Source: DATJSN01 sp035504095
Lineage (GTDB): Bacteria > Planctomycetota > Phycisphaerae > WQYP01
Assembly (NCBI GenBank): GCA_035504095.1
Contig: DATJSN010000097.1
Location: 1-19,415 of the forward strand
DNA length: 19,415 nucleotides
Reading direction: 5' to 3'
Under the pieces are notes generated by a model. That model saw only the letters and a list, made by a program, of their open reading frames with translations, did not search any database and was not told where the DNA came from. The position numbers and the translations under genes are program-made. How positions within the stretch are numbered: position 1 is the stretch's first letter; each line of letters begins with the position of its first letter. Positions 15,198 to 19,415 of the stretch are shown piece by piece.

Positions 15198-15764
15198 ATG
15201 CCCAAATCCCGGCGATCCATCCTGGTGTGCGTGTGCGGCGGCATTGCCGCATACAAAGTCTGTTTTATCGTAAGTAAGCTTGCGCAGAATGACGTTCAGG
15301 TGGACGTGGCGATGACCGAGGAAGCCGTTAAATTCGTCGGTCCGATTACTTTTGAAGCACTCAGCGGCCGGGCGGTGCACACCGAAATCTGGAACAATCC
15401 TGGCGCTCCAACAGCTCACGACCCGCAACATATCGGCCTGGCGCAAAACAGCGATTTGATTTTGGTGGCGCCGGCCACGGCGAATATTTTGGCTAAAATG
15501 GCCCATGGCATCGCCGATGACCTGGTCAGCTCGCTGTTGCTGGCGGCCCAGCCGAAAAAGATTTTCGCCGCCCCGGCAATGAACGAGCAGATGTGGGAAA
15601 ACCCCGCCACACAGGCCAACGTAAAATTGCTGCAGGAACGCGGCATTGCGCTGATCGGCCCGGACAGTGGCTGGCAGGCCTGCCGTACCGTCGGTATGGG
15701 TCGTATGTCTGAACCCAAAGACATTCTCAAAGTCATCGGCAAAAAACTAAAAATCAATCTCTGA
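15198..15764 (+). CDS. coaC: Phosphopantothenoylcysteine decarboxylase (stand-alone CoaC domain)
   Basis: CoaC is the FMN-dependent enzyme that decarboxylates 4'-phosphopantothenoylcysteine to phosphopantetheine in coenzyme A synthesis. The 188-residue protein has GGIAAYK (14-20), catalytic His78 in HIGLA, APATANILAK (91-100), the substrate-clamping PAMNEQMW (126-133) and Cys162 in ACRTVGMGRM. In most bacteria this is the N-terminal half of a CoaBC fusion of about 400 residues. Here the frame stops cleanly and no CoaB ligase follows, so the ligase must be encoded elsewhere. ATG 15198 is preferred to GTG 15189; there is only TGGGTG as a ribosome binding site. It sits in the usual post-rpoZ position, but after an unusually long spacer. 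Confidence 0.92.
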   Translation: MPKSRRSILVCVCGGIAAYKVCFIVSKLAQNDVQVDVAMTEEAVKFVGPITFEALSGRAVHTEIWNNPGAPTAHDPQHIGLAQNSDLILVAPATANILAKMAHGIADDLVSSLLLAAQPKKIFAAPAMNEQMWENPATQANVKLLQERGIALIGPDSGWQACRTVGMGRMSEPKDILKVIGKKLKINL

Positions 15765-15773
15765 GCCGATGAT

Positions 15774-15792
15774 TGTAGCTCAGGCTCTCAAA
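15774..15792. repeat. Half unit of the TGTAGCTTAGGCT type
   Basis: TGTAGCTCAGGCTCTCAAA matches the left arm and loop of the units at 15002 and 16056, but the right arm is missing. The sequence passes straight into another unit beginning TGTAGAACAGCC. Confidence 0.55.
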
Positions 15793-15796
15793 TGTA

Positions 15797-15817
15797 GAAC
15801 AGCCTCTCAGGCTGTTC
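15797..15817. repeat. Palindromic unit GAACAGCCT / AGGCTGTTC
   Basis: GAACAGCCT (15797-15805) and AGGCTGTTC (15809-15817) form a perfect 9-bp stem with a 3-base loop CTC. The TGTAG lead-in and the CTC loop recall the TGTAGCTTAGGCT units, but the outer stem has a different sequence with both arms changed together. Confidence 0.7.
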
Positions 15818-15818
15818 A

Positions 15819-15876
15819 GTAGCAGGCGCGCTTCGTCTATCCTGAGCAATGTCGAAGGGCGTGCCGTTGCATTAAA
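15819..15876. repeat. Composite palindrome: GTAGCAGG unit carrying a TGTCGAAG repeat in its loop
   Basis: The outer arms GGCGCGC (15825-15831) and GCGTGCC (15859-15865) match the stem of the unit at 14967, whose loop is only TAT. Here the loop is replaced by a 27-base segment with its own CTTCG and CGAAG ends (15831-15857) around CCTGAGC. This looks like one repeat type inserted in another, giving one long hairpin. Confidence 0.65.
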
Positions 15877-15878
15877 TA

Positions 15879-15901
15879 GCCCCGGCATTCTTTGCCGGGG
15901 C
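15879..15901. repeat. Palindromic unit, GCCCCGGCA type
   Basis: GCCCCGGCA (15879-15887) and TGCCGGGGC (15893-15901) form a perfect 9-bp stem with loop TTCTT. It is the intact relative of the degraded unit at 13972, and it is paired-change related to 16084-16106. Confidence 0.8.
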
Positions 15902-15956
15902 CATTAATCACTTCCGACTCCCGTCTCAGAACTCCGGTCTCAGCACCGCCGCTCCC

Positions 15957-16014
15957 TGCCTTGAGCCTGTCCCGAGTATCACCGAGGGGCAATGTTGAAA
16001 GGTCAGCCTGAGCC
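15957..16014. repeat. Degenerate CCTGAGCCTGTCGAA-type repeat segment
   Basis: The stretch contains TTGAGCCTGT, ACCGAGGGGCAATGTTGAAA and then GTCAGCCTGAGCC. These are diverged versions of the CCTGAGC and TGTCGAAGG words seen at 15021 and 15841. No stable simple stem is evident. Confidence 0.4.
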
Positions 16015-16019
16015 ATACA

Positions 16020-16042
16020 GCCCCGTGGTGGAAACCCGGGGC
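16020..16042. repeat. Palindromic unit, GCCCCAGG type, copy 2
   Basis: GCCCCG pairs with CGGGGC, with a bulged T and a further GG/CC pair, around loop TGGAAA (16029-16034). Relative to copy 1 at 14942 both arms changed (AGG/CCT to a G-containing version), keeping most of the stem. Confidence 0.7.
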
Positions 16043-16058
16043 CAAATCCTGCAATGTA

Positions 16059-16080
16059 GCTTAGGCTCTCCAGCCTGAGC
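16059..16080. repeat. Palindromic unit, TGTAGCTTAGGCT type, copy 2
   Basis: GCTTAGGCT (16059-16067) and AGCCTGAGC (16072-16080) form the same 9-bp stem as at 15005, with loop CTCC in place of CTCT. The TGTA lead-in is also conserved. Confidence 0.75.
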
Positions 16081-16083
16081 ATA

Positions 16084-16106
16084 GCCCCGGGATTTCTTCC
16101 CGGGGC
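16084..16106. repeat. Palindromic unit, GCCCCGGGA type
   Basis: GCCCCGGGA (16084-16092) and TCCCGGGGC (16098-16106) form a perfect 9-bp stem with loop TTTCT. Compared with 15879 the eighth stem pair is G-C instead of C-G, a compensated change. Confidence 0.8.
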
Positions 16107-16225
16107 CAACGTCGTGCTGTTATGTCATTGTGCTCAGAATTAACGCACGATTCAAATCAAGACGCCGTCCATTTTTCACCTATTATATCATTGTTTAAGA
16201 ATCTTCGGTTGATAAGCTTATATAT

Positions 16226-16708
16226 ATGGAATCAAGGCGGATACAAATCAAGAATAAACCTCGAAGTATCAGCCTCGCAGGTATACTTATTTGGTTTTCA
16301 TCATCGATCATTTTCATTGTGGCCGCTTTTCTGTTTGCAGGTTATTCCGAAGATGACATAACCAACCACACATTTATTGTGGTTATTGTCATGCTGGCCA
16401 TAATGAGTTTAGTGCTTAAATTTGCCGAATATAGAATTTTCGACGTTCTTACCATGGTTTCGTTTGCGATAGGCTTTGTGATCCTATGGCTTTTCTGTTT
16501 CGGCAATTGGGAGGTCCAACTCAATAATCCTCCAGTTGATTGCTGGCCACATTTGGTGCCCGAACAATATCACCATGGGGAAATCTACACGATCGACCCA
16601 ATTTGGATGTGCTCGTTCACGTTCATTCTTCCAATTATCTGGCTGAAACGACGAATTATTAAGGCTTGCAGTAATAATCGGTCTGCTGGTCGGACAATTA
16701 CGACGTAA
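16226..16708 (+). CDS. Hypothetical membrane protein, four predicted segments
   Basis: I do not recognise this 160-residue protein. Four hydrophobic stretches suited to span the membrane lie at about 16-39, 50-66, 74-93 and 126-140. The loop between the third and fourth (94-125) is polar, with Cys106, Trp107 and a Tyr-His-His cluster, and the C-terminus is basic (KRRIIK, then RSAGRT). The start ATG lacks a clear ribosome binding site and lies in an AT-rich stretch. It is the first gene after the palindrome array, at the switch to AT-richer DNA. It may be part of an accessory block with the following membrane-protein genes. It could be a small inner-membrane protein of any role; only the topology is supported. 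Confidence 0.65.
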   Translation: MESRRIQIKNKPRSISLAGILIWFSSSIIFIVAAFLFAGYSEDDITNHTFIVVIVMLAIMSLVLKFAEYRIFDVLTMVSFAIGFVILWLFCFGNWEVQLNNPPVDCWPHLVPEQYHHGEIYTIDPIWMCSFTFILPIIWLKRRIIKACSNNRSAGRTITT

Positions 16709-16783
16709 TGCCGAGAAGGGTATGAACGCTCTTCCATAGTCAATTTTATTTTTCTAACTAAAGAAAACAAAAATTGGATTTAA

Positions 16784-17497
16784 ATGTATAAACTGAATCC
16801 CAAAATAAGTGAATTCTGGTTAAATCCAAAACTCAACGGATTCAAGCGGGTACTTTTTGAGTCAATATTGTTATGCCAATACCCGATGGTATGGGCCACA
16901 AGGAATTCACCCGATGATCATGACCTCTTCACTTATGTGAGTTTGGGAGGCGCACTTCTTGGTTTATATCTTGCTATTACTGGGGTCATTCTGAGTATAT
17001 GGCGTTTTTGTCGCGAGTCATCGTTCAAAGCAAGACTTGGACAGACCGCAATGACGACCCTTCAATTTCTTTTGGTTATCGGGTTTATCGTCGCTATTTT
17101 TGGATATCTTTATTTGGCAAACAAATATGGGCCTGCGATGAATGCCGATCGAATGGCCCGCAAACTTCCAATCATTCCGCCAGGTTGGAAATTTGGCCGA
17201 GGGCAAGATTACGTATATGAGTGGATTAATCCAGATTATTATCATCATAATATGCAGCAGCCGATGTACTTTTTGAAACGCGTTCGGGTAGATGAATTGG
17301 GCAATCGAATATCGGAAGAGGACGACTATATATTTAAAGAAGGGCATGGAGAGATAGATATTTCATATGATTTTCAAAAAGCCGCAAATAGGCAGAATCC
17401 GTGGACTTGCTATTCTGAAGACGAGAATAAGTCTATAAAATTGACCGAAGCGGAAGCCATCCTCAAAAAATATGGGCTCAAAAGGCTTAATTATTGA
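16784..17497 (+). CDS. Hypothetical membrane protein with hydrophilic C-terminal domain
   Basis: No family recognised. The 237-residue protein has two clear membrane segments (about 50-74 and 92-113). A hydrophilic domain of about 120 residues follows, rich in Tyr, Asp and Asn, with PIIPPGWKFGRGQDYVYEW near 128-146 and a charged C-terminus ending LTEAEAILKKYGLKRLNY. The N-terminal 20 residues (LNPKISEFWLNPKLNGFKRV) contain a repeated LNPK word, possibly an amphipathic element. Upstream only weak purine-rich sequence is present. It lies 75 bases after the preceding membrane-protein gene in the same orientation and 47 before the first tandem paralogue. Composition is AT-rich like its neighbours, consistent with acquired DNA. 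Confidence 0.75.
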   Translation: MYKLNPKISEFWLNPKLNGFKRVLFESILLCQYPMVWATRNSPDDHDLFTYVSLGGALLGLYLAITGVILSIWRFCRESSFKARLGQTAMTTLQFLLVIGFIVAIFGYLYLANKYGPAMNADRMARKLPIIPPGWKFGRGQDYVYEWINPDYYHHNMQQPMYFLKRVRVDELGNRISEEDDYIFKEGHGEIDISYDFQKAANRQNPWTCYSEDENKSIKLTEAEAILKKYGLKRLNY

Positions 17498-17544
17498 AAT
17501 GGCCCTCAAGGAAACAAAGCCAGACAAACTTTTAGAAAATAGTT

Positions 17545-17877
17545 ATGACAAATATTGAACCACAGCGTATTCGTTCATTTCAATTTTACAACATTATTGC
17601 ACCTCGACTGATTATTCTTGTGGTATTCATATTACTGGCGTTGCTCACGGTTTATATTGTGGCGGGGGCATTTCCCGACCGGAGTTTTGAATTATCGACG
17701 TTGCGCGGGTTGACTTCCGCACGGATCGTCGCCAAATTCGGCGAGCCGACGTTGAAGTATACGGAGGGTGACAGTGTTCACTTTTTATATTTTCATAGGA
17801 GCTGGATGGGATATGGATATGAAGTTATATTTAATGACAACCATGTCGTTGATGTTGCAATAGGTAGGAGGGATTAA
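17545..17877 (+). CDS. Tandem paralogue 1: small membrane-anchored protein with BamE-like motif
   Basis: This 110-residue protein has one membrane segment (about 19-43) followed by an outside domain starting FELSTLRGLTSARIVAKFGE and ending with aromatic-rich strands (HFLYFHRSW, YGYEVIFNDNHVVDVAIG). The order, a helix with LxGLTxxxIVxxFGEP, then tyrosine-rich beta strands and a final F...V.DV strand, resembles BamE/SmpA-OmlA-type modules. That is an analogy, not an identified homology. Two further copies lie downstream (17984 and 18967), with near-identical DNA around the GLT...KFGEP motif. The first 15 residues (EPQRIRSFQFY) also recur in the third copy. The ribosome binding site is weak. Confidence 0.75.
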   Translation: MTNIEPQRIRSFQFYNIIAPRLIILVVFILLALLTVYIVAGAFPDRSFELSTLRGLTSARIVAKFGEPTLKYTEGDSVHFLYFHRSWMGYGYEVIFNDNHVVDVAIGRRD

Positions 17878-17983
17878 TATCTGCCATCATGAGACGACCC
17901 GCCGAGCAGTGTAGGAACTTTTATAAGGCTATGACGGTGGATGCCAGAGAGGGCAACCTAATCTATCCGATCAGAGGAGGCTC

Positions 17984-18364
17984 ATGAGATATGTAATCCC
18001 AACTACCTATCTGGTGTGTGTCATCTTTGTTGTAGTTGTACTGGTTCTTATTGCTTACAGCAATCATGGCTGGCGTAGGCGTCTGCTGATGCTTATTGTT
18101 GCGGTATTCATATTACTGGCGTTGCTCGCGCTTTATATTGTGCCGGTGATATTTCCCATTCCCGATCAGAGGTTTGAATTATCGAAGTTGCGAGGGTTGA
18201 CCCCCACACAGATCGTCGCCAAATTCGGCGAGCCGGCGGTGAAGTGGACGAATGTGAATGGCGAACTTAACTATGTATATTCGCATTCTAGGGGCTGGGG
18301 ATTTGTATATGATGTTACATTTAAATACAACTATGTCATTGATGTTACAGGAGATGAGAGATGA
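17984..18364 (+). CDS. Tandem paralogue 2: small membrane protein with BamE-like motif
   Basis: The 126-residue protein has two hydrophobic segments (about 7-25 and 34-53) separated by the basic hinge HGWRRR, then the shared domain FELSKLRGLTPTQIVAKFGE, GELNYVYSHSRGWGFVYDV and FKYNYVIDVTG. From the second membrane segment on it aligns with paralogue 1 (VFILLALLALYIV against VFILLALLTVYIV). A strong AGAGGAGG lies before the ATG. Its stop overlaps the start of the next gene by 4 bases (ATGA), so the two are translationally coupled. Function unknown; the array suggests local duplication and diversification of a cell-envelope protein. Confidence 0.78.
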   Translation: MRYVIPTTYLVCVIFVVVVLVLIAYSNHGWRRRLLMLIVAVFILLALLALYIVPVIFPIPDQRFELSKLRGLTPTQIVAKFGEPAVKWTNVNGELNYVYSHSRGWGFVYDVTFKYNYVIDVTGDER

Positions 18365-18759
18365 ATAGTTTTCCAACACGTTTTCGTCTTCGTGCGGGCT
18401 ACCTTGCGATGATTTCGGTTTGCCTGCAACTGCTATGTTGGAGCAGTTACATTATTCTTGTGGCGGGAAAACAGGATTTTTTGTCGGGGGATGTCCGTAA
18501 TCTTTTCGTTACGACCGCATGCTGGCCGTTTTTTGCAGCCAGTCTGGAGGACAGTTGGTGCGTTGGACCCTGGATCGTGGCTACATTGGTGGCACTCTTT
18601 TCAATGATCTGGGCGTCGCTAGAATTTGACCCAGACGTGGAAGGACACCACACTTCGGAGAGACGGATATTCCTGATCTTACTTTATCTGTCGATAGATA
18701 TCAGTTGTCTCATTTCCGCATGGGTCCTATTCGATGCAATGTCCCAAGCGCGGTCTTAG
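18361..18759 (+). CDS. Hypothetical membrane protein coupled to tandem paralogue 2
   Basis: No family recognised. The 132-residue protein has hydrophobic stretches at about 12-35, 47-60, 69-86 and 103-122, so probably three or four membrane passes, with a short acidic loop EFDPDVEGHH. An AGGAG ribosome binding site lies inside the end of the preceding gene, and the ATGA overlap makes co-translation likely. It lies between paralogues 2 and 3 and is not itself a copy of them. It does share the DNA word TTATTCTTGTGG (18452-18463) with paralogue 1 and with the N-terminal extension of paralogue 3. Confidence 0.7.
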   Translation: MNSFPTRFRLRAGYLAMISVCLQLLCWSSYIILVAGKQDFLSGDVRNLFVTTACWPFFAASLEDSWCVGPWIVATLVALFSMIWASLEFDPDVEGHHTSERRIFLILLYLSIDISCLISAWVLFDAMSQARS

Positions 18760-18786
18760 GAAGTGATACGGGTGATCAATTAGCTT

Positions 18787-18918
18787 TTGGATTCGACTAC
18801 AGGAGGAACGTTCCTAAGTGTATATGACACCCTATATCGGCGGAATGAATTAATTGCGAATAGTTCACCTCCGGTATGGTTTTATTCCGAAGATGGCAAA
18901 TATCCTCCACCGGGATAG
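18787..18918 (+). pseudogene. Possible gene remnant between paralogues
   Basis: After a stop at 18781 an open frame from TTG 18787 encodes 43 residues, including GGTFLSVYDTLYRRNELIA and then SSPPVWFYSEDGKYPPPG before TAG. The amino-acid pattern looks protein-like (aromatic and proline-rich), yet there is no proper start codon or ribosome binding site placement and it is very short. It could be the tail of a decayed gene. I cannot name a family, and chance is a real alternative. Confidence 0.25.
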
Positions 18919-18966
18919 AAAAGCGCCCAAATGAAGCAATATGAAATAACCTGAGGAGTGCCGTGC

Positions 18967-19415
18967 GTGAATCTTCGCGATCTTTTCGCTGATCTTTTAT
19001 TTTCCATAATCTCATTTATTGCTTTTGCTTCGTTTATTCTTGTGGTGATTTATGGACTCATTTCGGTAACTGTTTTTATAGGTTTTGTTTTACGGTTAAT
19101 GCGCTCTCTGTTTTTTATAGCAATACGCCATAAAAGACCACCTTTAGAATCACCACCAGATATGGCAAAGACTGAACCAGGGCGTATTCGTTCATTTCAA
19201 TTTTACCTCTTTGCACCTAAGACTCGCGGCTGGCGTAGGCGTCGGCTGATGTTTCTTGCGGCATTTGTATTTCTGGCGGTTTATATTGTGGCGGGGATAT
19301 TTCCCGATCGTAGTTTTGAATTATCGAAGTTGCGCGGGTTAACCCCCGCACAGATCGTCGCCAAATTCGGCAAGCCGGAGTTCAAGACCACGGATGGTGA
19401 AGGCAGATTATGGTT
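18967..19415 (+). CDS. Tandem paralogue 3, N-terminally extended, truncated by the window edge
   Basis: From GTG 18967, with GAGGAG 8 bases upstream, a frame runs to the right edge (149 codons). Residues 1-65 are new: a hydrophobic region (about 8-50, room for two membrane segments) and a basic-proline linker RHKRPPLESPPD. The rest is a third copy of the tandem family: MAKTEPGRIRSFQFY as in paralogue 1, GWRRRRLM as in paralogue 2, a membrane segment, and FELSKLRGLTPAQIVAKFGK. An internal ATG at 19162 corresponds to the start of paralogue 1, so the extension may be a fusion of a separate small membrane gene. The C-terminal strands lie outside the window. Confidence 0.65.
   Translation, partial: MNLRDLFADLLFSIISFIAFASFILVVIYGLISVTVFIGFVLRLMRSLFFIAIRHKRPPLESPPDMAKTEPGRIRSFQFYLFAPKTRGWRRRRLMFLAAFVFLAVYIVAGIFPDRSFELSKLRGLTPAQIVAKFGKPEFKTTDGEGRLW

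Noticed and set aside
13892..16107. Repeated palindromes could be read as a CRISPR array
   Set aside because: Units are of several sequences, spacing is irregular, genes lie between them, and there is no constant repeat with unique spacers and no cas gene.
15837..16109. 90-codon minus-strand open frame
   Set aside because: It consists entirely of the palindromic repeat units read in translation.

Overview
The window comes from a bacterial chromosome. About 16 kb is housekeeping sequence, followed by about 3.3 kb of visibly more AT-rich accessory DNA. Gene content is Gram-negative-like: a lipobox protein, SecG, FabI and a type I-beta DAHP synthase. The gene string DAHP synthase-tpiA-secG-yicC-gmk-rpoZ-coaC reminds me of Planctomycetes, perhaps Phycisphaerae or relatives. 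That assignment is inference from gene order and composition; no rRNA is present to confirm it.

Layout. Positions 1-136 are the end of an IS3-family insertion sequence, cut by the window edge. An aldo/keto reductase follows on the plus strand (254-1351); its C-terminal tail and downstream spacer are made of degenerate repeats. From 1487 to 8598 everything is on the minus strand. Read 5' to 3' these are an orphan coiled-coil lipoprotein; pgk, rpe and fabI (central carbon metabolism and fatty-acid elongation); then a Sua5-type tRNA threonylcarbamoyladenylate synthase overlapping an alanine racemase gene by 4 bp. leuC (9145-10551, minus) is divergent from a plus-strand cluster starting at 10734: DAHP synthase, tpiA, secG, yicC, gmk, rpoZ, coaC. 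The first four genes are 22-32 bp apart and look like one operon.

From 13892 to 16107 the spacers around gmk, rpoZ and coaC are packed with short, strong palindromes belonging to at least five sequence families. Related units differ by paired changes that keep the stems, and one unit carries another repeat type inside its loop. This is the most unusual structural signal in the window. The array ends where the accessory region begins.

From about 16.2 kb to the end lie small, unrecognised membrane-protein genes. Three of them (17545, 17984 and one entering the right edge from 18967) are tandem paralogues. They share a membrane segment followed by a conserved LRGLTPxQIVAKFG motif of BamE-like appearance. 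The third copy looks like a mosaic of the first two with an added N-terminal membrane segment.

Regulatory signals include good sigma70-type promoters for leuC, pgk and the lipoprotein gene. A hairpin plus T-run lies in the pgk leader, and a three-armed alternative hairpin lies between fabI and the Sua5 gene. No tRNA, rRNA or CRISPR array was found.
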